Of a stretch of 64,000 bases of DNA, positions 28,001 to 36,595 are shown piece after piece; positions within the stretch are counted from its first letter, which is position 1; each line of letters begins with the position of its first letter. Below the pieces are notes generated by a model that had not been told where the DNA came from, made no database searches, and saw nothing but the letters and a program-made list of their open reading frames with translations. The stretch comes from Solirubrum puertoriconensis. GTDB taxonomy: Bacteria; Bacteroidota; Bacteroidia; Cytophagales; Hymenobacteraceae. A program made the translations under genes and the position numbers. The stretch is from NCBI RefSeq assembly GCF_001483135.1, contig NZ_LNAL01000008.1, positions 930,001 to 994,000 of the forward strand, read 5' to 3'.

Positions 28001-28072
28001 CGTAAGGAGAAGGACCGCCTAAGCGAAGGTTCGGAAGCTGGCGCTCCGAAACTCTCGACGGCCGTGCAGTAA
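25067..28072 (+). CDS. secDF: Fused protein translocase subunit SecDF
   Basis: A 1001-residue SecD-SecF fusion, which uses the proton gradient to drive late steps of Sec export. The first membrane helix is at 5-27. The SecD signature GLGLDLKGGMHVTLEV lies near residue 80, the P1 periplasmic domain follows, and SecD helices include VLVIGTSVDANVLIFERIRE. The SecF half starts near FNFDIVGKRK-like sequence (NFDIVGKRK) with NLGVDFRGGRAYIVNF and VLGYSMNDTVVIYDRIRE. An Ala/Thr-rich insertion lies within P1 at about residues 262-310. Fusion is usual in this phylum. Two hairpins follow. Confidence 0.97.
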   Translation: MRNKGLVITLTLIVSALCVYFLYFTFVSRRVQDDAVRYASRNGVVDQAKRQRYLDSVWRAPVTNVLGAEYTYRDVRASELGLGLDLKGGMHVTLEVSPVEIVRAMSGNSKDPKFNEALRRAQELQRQNPSTSFTALFAQSFRQVAPGDRLARIFANTTNRSRGIDASSTDEKVLREINTEVEEAIERAFRILRTRVDKFGVNQPNIQRVKGTGRIQIELPGVDNPDRVRKLLQGQAKLEFWEVWRQDEFFPYLQQLDEVLKAKEALGGKAATTAAATPAANDTAATAAAATPADTTSLASQLAKKKPAGATADSAQSAQQAGSGLAKLFTMPGALGANIRDTARVNAVLRSPEVRAVMPANLTFLWDVKPTVIEGQEYLQLNAIRKSAEGTAPLGGEVVSDARQDYDQGGRPEVSMQMNPTGARKWEKLTGANIGRQVAIVLDDYVYSAPVVQSEIAGGNSSISGNFTIEEAQDLANVLKAGKLPAPTRIVEEAVVGPSLGQEAINQGLYSSLAGLLVIMIFMAVYYGRAGLVADAALLFNMFLILGVLAQFSTALTLPGIAGMVLVIGTSVDANVLIFERIREELSHGLQVKDAINKGYARAFSAIFDSNVTTLIVAIILGFFGTGPVQNFAVTLGIGVFTSFLSAVFVSRLIIEWLTKGKETSAITFSTFLSRKLFQGVNFDIVGKRKIAYIASTLYIVIGFVLMAVQGGPNLGVDFRGGRAYIVNFSKVVPADEVRSALLDDFQNAGTEVKTYGASNRLRITTGYLAEDESVEGDAKVKAALLQGLKPYNITADNIPSESKVGATIADDIKKTSILSLGLTLLAIFVYVLFRFEKWQYSMAAVVALFHDALFIIATYPIVRALGVNYEMDQVFVAAVLSVLGYSMNDTVVIYDRIREYLHENPKLTFAQVVNPALNSTFSRTMITATTVLLVVVVLYIFGGETLRSFSFAMIVGMVIGTYSSLFIAAPLILDTYGRKEKDRLSEGSEAGAPKLSTAVQ

Positions 28073-28095
28073 TCCTACGGCATAAGCGTCATGCA

Positions 28096-28127
28096 ACAAG
28101 GCCCGACCTGTGTAGGTCGGGCCTTGT
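28096..28127 (+). terminator. Terminator of secDF
   Basis: Perfect 14-base arms (28096-28109 and 28114-28127) with a four-base loop, followed by a T-rich tract. Confidence 0.88.
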
Positions 28128-28246
28128 TTTTATATATGGGTTAGCGTTCTTGGTTGGCCTGCCCATTTGAGGGACCTAGGTTTTTCTGGCGTGAGAAGGT
28201 CCTTCGGCTAGCGCCTCAAGATGACAACCAGATCGAGCCATAAAAC

Positions 28247-28277
28247 AAACGGCCCGGGGCGCAAGCCCGGGCCGTTT
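28247..28277. terminator. Second hairpin, terminator of nfu (minus strand)
   Basis: Arms 28247-28258 and 28266-28277 pair perfectly over 12 bases and end in AAA/TTT on both sides. It lies between the convergent secDF and nfu genes; with the hairpin at 28096 it makes a double stop. Confidence 0.75.
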
Positions 28278-28328
28278 TATCGTTTACAAAATCCGCGAAT
28301 TCAGAAAATTCGCTTCAATGCAAGGTTT

Positions 28329-28952
28329 TTAGAAACCGCCGGTTACGCCTTCGGCTACTACTTCTTTTACCTCGGGTACCATGCGCTTCAGCAGGTTCTC
28401 GATGCCCGATTTCAGCGTAACAGTTGCCGAAGGGCAGCCCGAACATGAGCCTTGCAGGTTCACCGTCACGATGCCGTCGTTGTAGCTTTTGAAGGTGATG
28501 TTGCCACCGTCTTGCTCCACAGCGGGGCGCACGTAGTTATCAAGCAGGTCGATGATTTTTTGCGACGTAGCCTGATCCTCGGCCGAGCCTTCGGCACCGG
28601 CTGCAACCTGGGCAGCACGCTGCTCTTCGGCTGGGTCAACGGTGAAGATGGGGCCACCGGCCTCCACGTACGATTTCAGGAAGGTGCGCAGCTCCGGGAT
28701 GAGCTGCGTCCAGGTGTGCTCGGTGGTTTTGGTTACGGTTACGAAGTTGGCGGCGATAAATACGCGGCCCACGTAATCGAACTTAAACAGCTCCTGAGCC
28801 AGCGGCGAGTGGGCAGCGGCTTCGGCATCGGGGTAGTCAACGCTCACACCCTCGCGCACAAGCTGCGAGTTGAGCACAAACTTCATCGACTCGGGGTTGG
28901 GCGAGGCTTCGGCGTAGATCGAAACCGAGCCGGCGGGGGCAGTAGTATTCAT
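28329..28952 (-). CDS. NifU-like iron-sulfur scaffold (Nfu)
   Basis: A 207-residue Nfu-type protein that holds and passes on Fe-S clusters. The N-terminal Nfu domain reads NPESMKFVLNSQLV near residue 20, with FDYVGRVFIAANFVTVTK. The C-terminal NifU domain begins about residue 125 with VRPAVEQDGG and contains the cluster-binding CSGCPSA. Domain order matches eukaryotic and Bacteroidetes Nfu. ATG 28952 (MNTTAPAGS) is preferred; the longer frame from 29018 adds an implausible leader. Confidence 0.93.
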   Translation of the reverse strand: MNTTAPAGSVSIYAEASPNPESMKFVLNSQLVREGVSVDYPDAEAAAHSPLAQELFKFDYVGRVFIAANFVTVTKTTEHTWTQLIPELRTFLKSYVEAGGPIFTVDPAEEQRAAQVAAGAEGSAEDQATSQKIIDLLDNYVRPAVEQDGGNITFKSYNDGIVTVNLQGSCSGCPSATVTLKSGIENLLKRMVPEVKEVVAEGVTGGF

Positions 28953-29035
28953 GGTGATACAGTGCTTCTTAGTACAAGGGGAAGGCCGCGCCGGAGCGCT
29001 TATGTTGTATAACCGCAATGGGCCGCCTACGGTTG

Positions 29036-29043
29036 CAAAAGTA
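29036..29043 (-). promoter_or_regulatory. -7 box of nfu (TACTTTTG)
   Basis: Minus-strand TACTTTTG, 83 bases before the nfu ATG. No clear -33 element. Confidence 0.35.
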
Positions 29044-29094
29044 GAGGTTTGCTGGCAGTTGCCGATGCCTGGTAACCCTGCTGAAACCTAGGAG

Positions 29095-30174
29095 CTACAC
29101 GCGGCTGGCGCGGGCACGCAGCAGCATATCGGCCAGCACCAAGGCTGTCATGGCATCCACGATGGGCACGGCGCGGGGCAGCACGCAAGGGTCGTGGCGG
29201 CCACGGCCGGCCAGCTCAACGGCCTCGCCTTGGTTGTTGATGGTTTGTTGCGGCTGCAGAATGGTGGCTACCGGCTTGAAAGCTACCCGAAAGTAAATAT
29301 CCTGCCCGTTGCTGATGCCGCCCTGGATGCCGCCCGAGTGGTTGGTGCGGGTGCGCACCTGCCCGGCCTCGTCGGTGTAAAACGCATCGTTGTGCTCCGA
29401 GCCGAACAAGAGTGTGCCCGCGAAGCCCGAACCGTACTCGAAGGCCTTTACGGCGTTGATGCTCAGCATGGCCTTACCCAGTTCGGCGTGTAGCTTATCA
29501 AATACCGGCTCGCCCAGGCCAGCCGGCACACCCGTGGCTACACCTGTAATAATGCCGCCCACGGTGTCGTGCCGGTCGCGGGTTTGCCGGATAAGCTCGG
29601 CCATGCGCTCGGCGGTTTCGGGGTGGGGGCAGCGCACCAAGTTCGAGTCGATCAGCCCTAGGTCGAGCTGCTCGTAGCCAACCGGCACCGCCACGGCACC
29701 CACCTGCGATACATAGCTGCGCACCTGTATGCCGTAGTGCTGCAGCAACTGCATGGCTACGGCGCCGGCCGCCACGCGGGCGGCCGTTTCGCGGGCCGAG
29801 GAGCGGCCGCCGCCGCGGTAGTCGCGGTGGCCGTACTTCTGATCGTAGGTGTAATCGGCGTGCGAAGGCCGGTAAGCGTTTTGGATGTGCGAGTAATCGT
29901 GGCTGCGTTGGTCGGCGTTGCGGATAAACAAGCCAATAGGCGTGCCGGTGGTTTGTCCCTCAAAAAGGCCCGATAGCACCTCCACTTGGTCGGCTTCGGA
30001 GCGCGGCGTAGTCAGCTCGGATTGGCCGGGCCGACGCCGATTGAGCGCAGCCTGAATATCGGCTACGTTTACCGCCAGCCCTGCCGGACAGCCATCGATA
30101 ACCACCCCGATGCCGGGGCCGTGCGATTCGCCGAAGGTACTGATGCGGAACAGGGTGCCGAAAGAGTTGCTCAT
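29095..30174 (-). CDS. aroC: Chorismate synthase
   Basis: A 359-residue enzyme that converts EPSP to chorismate with reduced flavin, the last common step of aromatic amino-acid synthesis. It begins [20 protein letters not shown] with the conserved His, then [12 protein letters not shown] (as [16 protein letters not shown]) and the late [18 protein letters not shown]. Length fits the family. ATG 30174 starts exactly at the conserved N-terminus and lies six bases past a TACCTTTG box, so the mRNA may be leaderless. Confidence 0.97.
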   Translation of the reverse strand: MSNSFGTLFRISTFGESHGPGIGVVIDGCPAGLAVNVADIQAALNRRRPGQSELTTPRSEADQVEVLSGLFEGQTTGTPIGLFIRNADQRSHDYSHIQNAYRPSHADYTYDQKYGHRDYRGGGRSSARETAARVAAGAVAMQLLQHYGIQVRSYVSQVGAVAVPVGYEQLDLGLIDSNLVRCPHPETAERMAELIRQTRDRHDTVGGIITGVATGVPAGLGEPVFDKLHAELGKAMLSINAVKAFEYGSGFAGTLLFGSEHNDAFYTDEAGQVRTRTNHSGGIQGGISNGQDIYFRVAFKPVATILQPQQTINNQGEAVELAGRGRHDPCVLPRAVPIVDAMTALVLADMLLRARASRV

Positions 30175-30180
30175 AGCGCG

Positions 30181-30188
30181 CAAAGGTA
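30181..30188 (-). promoter_or_regulatory. -7 box of aroC (TACCTTTG)
   Basis: Minus-strand TACCTTTG ends six bases before the aroC ATG, the distance at which transcription normally begins. Confidence 0.5.
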
Positions 30189-30246
30189 GTGCAGGGCTGT
30201 TGCTCCGCAGTAGCAATGGCCCTGTTGGCACCTAGGGCAGTGGGGG

Positions 30247-31983
30247 TCAGATAATGAGGCGCACGCCCCCTAATTCGGAAATCTGGTATGGAAAACGGTC
30301 GCCGGGAGAGCCGATGAACATGAAGTTCTTCGGAATGCCCCATTCCTGCGATAGTTCATCGATTAGTTGCGGGCCAAAGTGACCTTGGCGGATGACGAAA
30401 TCAACCACAATTTCGGTGTACGCACGGTCAAGCACCCGCACATCGTTCAGCAATTGCTGGGGCACTTGCTCATTGCCCTCCACGAGCGTCACGATTTTGA
30501 GGCGGTTGGTAAATTCGTTTTCCACCACGTAGATCATGACTTTGTTGAGGTTGGAAACATTGTCGCCTTTGGTAAAAAACACGAATTCCTGCCGGTTCAA
30601 CGCGTGCAGCATGCCCCGAATACGCTGCTGCGTAATGCCGAAGAAAGAGCCGTGCTTTTTGGAGTAGTTGCGTACGGCATGCAGCACCAATTTCAGAATA
30701 GCCACGCGCTCGAGCATTACTATCACCAGCAACATGGTGGGTACAAAGTATTGCAGAAACACCACCAGGTACTCGGGGTGCAACTTGATGTTGCCGTACA
30801 AGCCCATAAGTACCCCCAGCAGAGCGAGCGTAACGGTGAGCACCGAGGCGTATACGGGGCGGGGCAAGCGTGCACGCTTATTCTTCAGCAGGAAGTTGCC
30901 AATGGCGAAAAACGCCATTACGGCCAGGAAGGAAATCGTGTATACCCCGGCCAGCGGGCCTAGTTCGCCGCGCGTAATCAGCAGAATGCTCATGCACAGC
31001 AGAAAAAAGGCAATCAGGATGATGTAGTTGCTACCACGGCGGTTTTCCCGCAGAAACGACTGCGGCCAGATGCGGTCGAGTGCCATGCGCTTCATCAGTC
31101 CGCTCACGCCCACAAACGACGTGAGCACTGCGCCGCTGAGCACAGCTACCGCATCGATGGAAATTAGTGCGGCCAACCATTGCCCGCCGGCCACCTCGCC
31201 TAGGTGCGCCAGTATGGTAGCGGCATGTTCGCCCACCTGCACCAGCGGCAGCACGGCAATAAGCAAAAAGGCCAGCAGTGGGTTGAAGAAGGAAACCACC
31301 ACCCACATGTTGCGCAGTGTTTTATTGAACACGCCCCCCGCTTGCTCCTCCACGAAGTTGGCCGAGCTTTCGAAACCCGAAATACCCAGCATGGCCGCGC
31401 TAAATCCGTAGAAAAGCGCCGCCGCAATACCGCCTTTTACCGGAGCCTGAAAGTTGAGCGAGAGTGTATCGGTGCCGTGCGTGGCTAAGTACCACACGGC
31501 TGCTCCGCTCAGCAGCGTCAGCGAGGCCAAGTGTACCAGGAATATGATGACGGCCACCTTGGCTGACTCGGACATGCCTAGCAGCGTGAGCACCAAAAAC
31601 AAGCCCAGCAAGCCTACAGTAGCCGGCAGCACGGGCAGGCTGTGCCACAGCGTATGCAAGTAGTGCATGGCTTCGGAGGCCGATATAACGGCCGTGGCCA
31701 TGTACGAAAGGATGGTAAGCGCCGCGGCCAGCGCCGCGTTGTTCTTGCTGGTGGTGTTGAGCAGCACGTTATAAGCGCCGCCGTTGAGGGGCAGCGCTCC
31801 TACCACTTCGCCGTAAATTTTGCGGAACAAGAACAACACCGCCCCCACCATAAGCAACGCCAGCCAGGCGTATTGCCCGGCGTAGGTAATGGCCAACCCC
31901 GACACGTACAGGCACGACGAGGAAATGTCGTTGCCGCAGATGGCGGTAGCTTCCAGTTCGTTGAGTTTCTTGTGGGTGCTCAT
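30247..31983 (-). CDS. APC-family amino-acid permease with C-terminal cytosolic domain
   Basis: A 578-residue transporter with about twelve hydrophobic segments. Near the N-terminus is LNELEATAICGNDISSSCLYV, followed by LPLNGGAYNVLLN and GFSAAMLGISGFESSANFVEEQ, typical of the APC superfamily. After the last membrane segment (LQYFVPTMLLVIVMLERVA) comes a soluble tail of about 150 residues with a universal-stress-like alternation (VMIYVVENEFTNRLKIVTLV). The substrate is unknown. ATG 31983 (MSTHKKLNEL) is preferred to the frame start at 32079. The 228 bases to the divergent gene hold its promoter and one CCTAGG. Confidence 0.87.
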   Translation of the reverse strand: MSTHKKLNELEATAICGNDISSSCLYVSGLAITYAGQYAWLALLMVGAVLFLFRKIYGEVVGALPLNGGAYNVLLNTTSKNNAALAAALTILSYMATAVISASEAMHYLHTLWHSLPVLPATVGLLGLFLVLTLLGMSESAKVAVIIFLVHLASLTLLSGAAVWYLATHGTDTLSLNFQAPVKGGIAAALFYGFSAAMLGISGFESSANFVEEQAGGVFNKTLRNMWVVVSFFNPLLAFLLIAVLPLVQVGEHAATILAHLGEVAGGQWLAALISIDAVAVLSGAVLTSFVGVSGLMKRMALDRIWPQSFLRENRRGSNYIILIAFFLLCMSILLITRGELGPLAGVYTISFLAVMAFFAIGNFLLKNKRARLPRPVYASVLTVTLALLGVLMGLYGNIKLHPEYLVVFLQYFVPTMLLVIVMLERVAILKLVLHAVRNYSKKHGSFFGITQQRIRGMLHALNRQEFVFFTKGDNVSNLNKVMIYVVENEFTNRLKIVTLVEGNEQVPQQLLNDVRVLDRAYTEIVVDFVIRQGHFGPQLIDELSQEWGIPKNFMFIGSPGDRFPYQISELGGVRLII

Positions 31984-32155
31984 GGCGGGTGGGGTTGAAG
32001 CAGCCGTAATGTAGCATTTGCACGCGGGCTGCAGTGCGGCTAACAGCCCTACGCAGAACCGACCAGCCAGGATGAGCAAACCCTAGGTGCCATTGGCGGA
32101 ACCGCATCGGCGGCAAGGTGTTGTAGGTATGCGGCACGCGGCACAGGCCAAGCCG

Positions 32156-32184
32156 TTGGGCACACCCCGAAATCTTTATCTTTG
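32156..32184 (+). promoter_or_regulatory. Promoter of the acyl-CoA dehydrogenase gene
   Basis: TTG (32156-32158) and TATCTTTG (32177-32184) are 18 bases apart, a good match to the Bacteroidetes consensus. The leader before ATG 32212 would be about 20 bases. Confidence 0.65.
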
Positions 32185-32211
32185 AGCTTCCCACCCAATC
32201 CGTTTTCGCAT

Positions 32212-33444
32212 ATGTCCTCCCAAGCCGACGTACTCTCCCCGAAAGCGCAGGTACAGCAAAACAAAGGCTCCCTGAACGCCGCCGGTTTCACCGATTACTA
32301 CGACATCGACGGGCTGCTCACCGACGAGCACAAGCTCATTCGCCAAACCATCCGCGACTTCGTGAAGCGCGAGATTTCGCCCAACATTGAGAAGTGGGCG
32401 CAGGACGGGCACTTCCCATCCGAAATCGTGCGCAAGTTTGGCGAGGTGGGCGCGTTTGGTCCCACCATCCCTACGGAGTACGGCGGCGGCGGCCTCGACT
32501 ACATCAGCTACGGCCTGATTATGCAGGAAATTGAGCGCGGCGACTCGGGCATGCGCTCCACGGCCTCGGTGCAAGGCTCGCTGGTGATGTTCCCCATTTA
32601 CCAGTACGGCTCCGAAGAGCAGCGCAAAAAGTACCTGCCCAAACTGGCCTCGGGTGAGTGGCTGGGTTGCTTTGGCCTCACGGAACCCGACCACGGCTCG
32701 AATCCCGGCGGCATGGTTACCAACATCAAGGATATGGGCGACTACTACCTGCTCAACGGCGCCAAGCTGTGGATCAGCAACTCGCCCGAGTGCCAGGTAG
32801 CCGTGGTGTGGGCCAAAAACGAAGAGGGCCGCATCAAGGGTCTCATCGTGGAGCGCGGCATGGAAGGCTTCACCACCCCCGAAATCCACAACAAGTGGAG
32901 CCTGCGCGCTTCGTGCACCGGCGAGCTGGTGTTCGACAACGTGCGCGTGCCCAAAGAAAACCTGCTGCCCAACGCCGATGGCCTGAAAGGCCCGCTGTCG
33001 TGCCTCGACTCGGCCCGCTTCGGCATTGCCTGGGGCGCTATTGGTGCCGCTATCGACTGCTACGAGTCGGCTCTGAAGTACTCGCTGCAGCGCGAGCAGT
33101 TCGGCAAGCCCATTGCCGCCTACCAGCTGCAGCAGAAAAAGCTGGCCGAAATGATTACCGAAATCACCAAAGCCCAGCTGATGGCCTGGCGCTTAGGTGT
33201 GCTGAAGAACGAAGGCAAAGCCACCTCGGCCCAGATTTCGATGGCCAAGCGCAACTCCGTTGACATGGCCTTGCACATTGCTCGCGAGGCCCGCCAAATC
33301 CACGGCGGCATGGGCATTACCGGCGAGTACCCCATTATGCGTCACATGATGAACCTGGAGTCGGTAATTACCTACGAAGGCACCCACGATATTCACCTGC
33401 TCATCACGGGCGCCGATATTACGGGCATTCAGGCGTTTAAATAA
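32212..33444 (+). CDS. Acyl-CoA dehydrogenase, glutaryl-CoA dehydrogenase-like
   Basis: A 410-residue flavoprotein that oxidises an acyl-CoA at the alpha-beta bond. FGLTEPDHGSNPGGM and LNGAKLWISNSP are the FAD/substrate motifs, and TYEGTHDIHLL carries the catalytic Glu in the position and context of glutaryl-CoA dehydrogenase. RASCTGELVFDNVRVP fits the same branch. The exact substrate is not provable from sequence. ATG 32212 (MSSQADVLSP) follows the promoter; a TTG at 32182 overlaps the -7 box and is rejected. No CCTAGG occurs in this gene. Confidence 0.92.
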   Translation: MSSQADVLSPKAQVQQNKGSLNAAGFTDYYDIDGLLTDEHKLIRQTIRDFVKREISPNIEKWAQDGHFPSEIVRKFGEVGAFGPTIPTEYGGGGLDYISYGLIMQEIERGDSGMRSTASVQGSLVMFPIYQYGSEEQRKKYLPKLASGEWLGCFGLTEPDHGSNPGGMVTNIKDMGDYYLLNGAKLWISNSPECQVAVVWAKNEEGRIKGLIVERGMEGFTTPEIHNKWSLRASCTGELVFDNVRVPKENLLPNADGLKGPLSCLDSARFGIAWGAIGAAIDCYESALKYSLQREQFGKPIAAYQLQQKKLAEMITEITKAQLMAWRLGVLKNEGKATSAQISMAKRNSVDMALHIAREARQIHGGMGITGEYPIMRHMMNLESVITYEGTHDIHLLITGADITGIQAFK

Positions 33445-33464
33445 GCCGATCAATAAGTAAGAGA

Positions 33465-33498
33465 AACGGCCGTTCTTGCAGAAGAACGGCCGTTTTCT
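33465..33498 (+). terminator. Terminator of the acyl-CoA dehydrogenase gene
   Basis: Arms 33465-33477 and 33482-33494 pair perfectly over 13 bases, and a short T run follows. Confidence 0.8.
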
Positions 33499-33513
33499 GT
33501 TTTGAGCTCAGCA

Positions 33514-34242
33514 ATGATTTATCGGTACCTGGCCCTTGCATGTTTAAGTGCACTACTACTAGGATGCTCTGGCCGTAAGCCGCAGGGTAATGCTTGGTGG
33601 AACGGCACCAACAAAGTCGAAGAAAAACCAGCGCAACCTAAGTGGTTAAAGTGGGCTGAATGTAGACTGCTAGTACCCGACACAACGATTCACCACTTCC
33701 TGCGCGAGTTACTAGAGCAGGGCGAGGACGGCAAGGTGTTCATGGTAGGTTGGCCGCTGGGCAAGGTGTTAATCGACAAGCGTTCCTTATTTCTTCCTCT
33801 GTGGCCCGGACGCCCTAGACCCTGGAACAATCCGGAGCTAGGTGACAGTGCATTCATAGCGCTGGTTAGCCATGATCATCTGCTGACTGCCGCCGACACA
33901 GTGTTCATGCATCAGCAGATGGCAACATCTTCGGGGTTCAGGCTAGATGCTAAGTTGTTACCCGGCTATCTGGTAATACCTGAAGACACTCTGACGGAAA
34001 CAACTAGGCGTTTGAGAGCCGTCGGTCAGAGGCCCGATATATTGGATGAAGTAAATAAGAGATACGGCGTATACGGGTACTCTTCCATCTCTATGCCGTT
34101 GTTCTCGCGCGATTATTCCACTGCCATAGTAGACGTGTGGCATTCCTGTGGAGGGTTATGCGGCAGGGGCGAAACGTTTGTTGTTCGTAAGAAGAATGGC
34201 AAGTGGAAAGTTATGAAGGTGATTACGGGATTTGTGGCCTAG
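33514..34242 (+). CDS. Hypothetical lipoprotein
   Basis: A 242-residue predicted lipoprotein: MIYRYLALACLSALLLGC is a signal with lipobox ending in Cys18. I recognise no domain in the mature part, which carries DKRSLFLPLWPGRP and ends in a short strand pair (TFVVRKKNGKWKVMKVITG) like those of small secreted lipoproteins. Base composition is visibly less GC-rich than its neighbours, with many A/T third positions, suggesting recent acquisition. No CCTAGG lies within it except the one that supplies its TAG stop (34238-34243). It starts just after a terminator and has no clear promoter box. Confidence 0.7.
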   Translation: MIYRYLALACLSALLLGCSGRKPQGNAWWNGTNKVEEKPAQPKWLKWAECRLLVPDTTIHHFLRELLEQGEDGKVFMVGWPLGKVLIDKRSLFLPLWPGRPRPWNNPELGDSAFIALVSHDHLLTAADTVFMHQQMATSSGFRLDAKLLPGYLVIPEDTLTETTRRLRAVGQRPDILDEVNKRYGVYGYSSISMPLFSRDYSTAIVDVWHSCGGLCGRGETFVVRKKNGKWKVMKVITGFVA

Positions 34243-34271
34243 GCATTCAGGGCAGATGTAACTCTTAGCCC

Positions 34272-34733
34272 TCACCGCAGCTCATCAAACGCGTACTGCG
34301 CGGTGCTCCAGAACTCATCCAACGCTACCAGCCGGGGTTTGAAAAACGAAATCAGCTCGGGCCAATGCTCGCGGTTGTACATGTTCACGCCGGGCAGCTC
34401 TTGGTAAATGCGGCTAAGCGGCTGCCCGTACTCGTCGGTGGCCTCCAACTTCCACACCCACGGTTCACCTAGGGTTTCCTCCAGCATCAGGCGCAGCTCC
34501 TTAAACTGCTCGAAGAACAGCTCGCGCAAGCCGGCGTCGGCGTGGGTTATTTCGATGCCGATGCTGGCCCGGCGCGTGTCGGCGTGCATGCGGAAGTACA
34601 CGTTTTTGAGGCCGGTTTTGTAGTTTATCCAGGTCACGGGCAAGCCTTCCGACGACAGAATAGGGCGCATGTACTGGCCTAAGGCGGTCCAGAATGCTTG
34701 GCGGAGTTGAGCGGCTTCGGTTTTGCTGTACAT
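34272..34733 (-). CDS. DUF4268 family protein
   Basis: A 153-residue protein matching DUF4268. Typical parts are AAQLRQAFWTALGQYM, TWINYKTGLKNVYFRMHAD, and SRIYQELPGVNMYNREHWPELISFF. The family is found alone or at the end of restriction-type proteins; the lone form seen here has no known activity. It starts at ATG 34733. Neighbours are the lipoprotein (convergent) and the HIRAN gene (divergent). Confidence 0.8.
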   Translation of the reverse strand: MYSKTEAAQLRQAFWTALGQYMRPILSSEGLPVTWINYKTGLKNVYFRMHADTRRASIGIEITHADAGLRELFFEQFKELRLMLEETLGEPWVWKLEATDEYGQPLSRIYQELPGVNMYNREHWPELISFFKPRLVALDEFWSTAQYAFDELR

Positions 34734-34873
34734 AGACTAAGGGTGCGCCGAGCACCTAGGGAAACAAGCAAGCCCGGCAGCGGCGCAAAGAAACATACGT
34801 ATGCCGAGGGCTACGCAGCGGTGCGATGAACCGCCGCGCCGCGTTACTTTGCAACTCGCTAGCCCTCCGCCAC

Positions 34874-35215
34874 ATGCCCACTAATACTTCTTCTACCGCG
34901 CCGCTGGTTATTCTGGAATGCTTGGTTGCGGGTACTTCGCACCGCGAAAACCTGGCTCAGTACGAGCCGCAACTCCACGAAGGCCAGCCGTTGGTGCTGC
35001 ACCGCGAAGCCGACAGCCCCTACGACGATTGGGCCGTGCAGGTACGCACCCGCCCCGACGCCGGCGACGTGTGGCTGGGCTACCTGCCCGAAGGCCGCAA
35101 CGAAACCGTAGCCCGTTTGCTCGATGCCGGTCGCAACATCACGGCGCAGCTCACCTACAAATCGTGGGAAGAAGATTGGCTGTACCTCAACATTGAGGTG
35201 CTGCTGCACGAGTAA
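34874..35215 (+). CDS. Stand-alone HIRAN-domain protein
   Basis: A 113-residue protein with a HIRAN-like fold: LECLVAGTSHRENLAQYEPQ, GQPLVLHREADSPYDDWAVQV and VWLGYLPEGRNETVARLLDAG. HIRAN domains in larger proteins (HLTF, Rad5) bind DNA ends or stalled forks; stand-alone bacterial forms are uncharacterised. ATG 34874 (MPTNTSSTAPL) is preferred to the frame start at 34826. A weak TTACTTTG box precedes it. It converges tightly with the MFS gene (three bases between stops). Confidence 0.78.
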   Translation: MPTNTSSTAPLVILECLVAGTSHRENLAQYEPQLHEGQPLVLHREADSPYDDWAVQVRTRPDAGDVWLGYLPEGRNETVARLLDAGRNITAQLTYKSWEEDWLYLNIEVLLHE

Positions 35216-35218
35216 GCA

Positions 35219-36412
35219 CTAAGGCTTAGCGGCAGCAGTTTGCGGCACAATTTGGCGTTGGTTGGCTACCTGTGCAAGCAACCCCGCCGCCGGACCTAGG
35301 GCCAACACCAGGTACACGTTGTGCGGCCCTAGGTAGTCCACCAGCCCGCTAGCAACCTGAATGCTTACTACCGTAATGGCGAAGCCCAGGCAGTTGACGA
35401 TGGTAAGCGCTGTGCCACGCGTAGCCTCCGGCGCGCTCTGCGCTACCAGGGTTGAGAACAACGGCGAATCGGCTACTACCACCAAGCCCCAGAAGAACAA
35501 AAAAGCGAACAGCAACGGCGGGTGGCTTACCCGTAGCAGCAGGGGCGAGGCCACGCAGCACAAGCCCGACAACGCCAGCGCACCTAGGGCCACTTTGCGG
35601 CCCGGCACCACCTGCGAGAGCAGACCGCTGCCCATGCAAGCGAGTGCGCCCCCGCCGATAATCAGAAACGAAAGCAGCGGCACGGGCAGCTCGGCCCCTA
35701 GGTGCGTGCGGTTGTAGGTGCTGAGCATGGCAGGTACAAACGCCCAAAAGGTGTACAGCTCCCACATGTGGCCGAAGTAGCCAAACGCCGCCGCCCGAAA
35801 GCGCGGCACCCGAAAGCCCTCCAACATAGCCGTAAAGCGCAGCCGCTGGCCGGCTCGGCGGTGCGGCCCATCGGGCACCAGCACTGCCATGGCCACGCCG
35901 CCCAGCGTAGCCAGCGCCGAGGTAGCCACCAGCACGTAGTGCCAAGGCAGCGCGGTAGTAGCACTCCGGAGCAAATGCGGAAAAGCCGTGCCCAGCACCA
36001 GCGCCCCCACCAGAAAACCCAACGATTTACCAAGGCCGGCTTGGTAGTAGTCAGAGGCGATTTTCATGCCCACGGGGTAAATGCCCGCCAGGAAGAAACC
36101 CGTCAGAAAGCGCAGGGCCAGCAGGTGCACCGGCCCGGTTGCGGCCATCAGTACGCCTAGGTTGCACAAAGCCGCCAGCAAGGCACTTACCAAAAACACC
36201 CGCGAGGGCGAAAAGCGGTCGGCAATGGCCAGCACGGCAAAGGCCAGCGTGCCGCTGATAAAGCCCAGCTGCACGGCGCTGGTAAGGTTGGCCACAAAAT
36301 CCTCGGCCAACCGGAATTGCCGGGCTATGTCGGGCGCCACGGCGTTGCCGGCAAACCAAAGCGAGGTACAGCAAAACTGAGCCAGCACAATAACCTGCAG
36401 TACACGACGCAT
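35219..36412 (-). CDS. MFS transporter
   Basis: A 397-residue major facilitator with about twelve hydrophobic segments. It starts MRRVLQVIVLAQFCCTSLWFAGNAVAPDI, of which the first 20 residues are the first membrane helix region. The loop after segment two is ADRFSPSRVFL, and a conserved RAxTGxxxxG-type stretch appears as LRFLTGFFLAGIYPVGMK. It looks like a CynX/NimT-type or sugar-efflux-type MFS member; the substrate is not evident. It is divergent from an AraC regulator gene, which may control it. The 183-base gap between them carries two CCTAGG copies. Confidence 0.87.
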   Translation of the reverse strand: MRRVLQVIVLAQFCCTSLWFAGNAVAPDIARQFRLAEDFVANLTSAVQLGFISGTLAFAVLAIADRFSPSRVFLVSALLAALCNLGVLMAATGPVHLLALRFLTGFFLAGIYPVGMKIASDYYQAGLGKSLGFLVGALVLGTAFPHLLRSATTALPWHYVLVATSALATLGGVAMAVLVPDGPHRRAGQRLRFTAMLEGFRVPRFRAAAFGYFGHMWELYTFWAFVPAMLSTYNRTHLGAELPVPLLSFLIIGGGALACMGSGLLSQVVPGRKVALGALALSGLCCVASPLLLRVSHPPLLFAFLFFWGLVVVADSPLFSTLVAQSAPEATRGTALTIVNCLGFAITVVSIQVASGLVDYLGPHNVYLVLALGPAAGLLAQVANQRQIVPQTAAAKP

Positions 36413-36595
36413 GCGGTGGGAAAAGGAGAGAGGTGTCGCGACCTAGGGCGCAGAAAACGGAGAGCCGCAATAACGCAAATCCTACCGCTGCTGCGGCACC
36501 TTAGCGGCTAGGCGAGCTGCAAAACAATTCTTTCCGAGCCGGACAAGAACACCTAGGGGCTGCAGGGGTGTATCTTGGGGCAGCACCCCCGGCCC

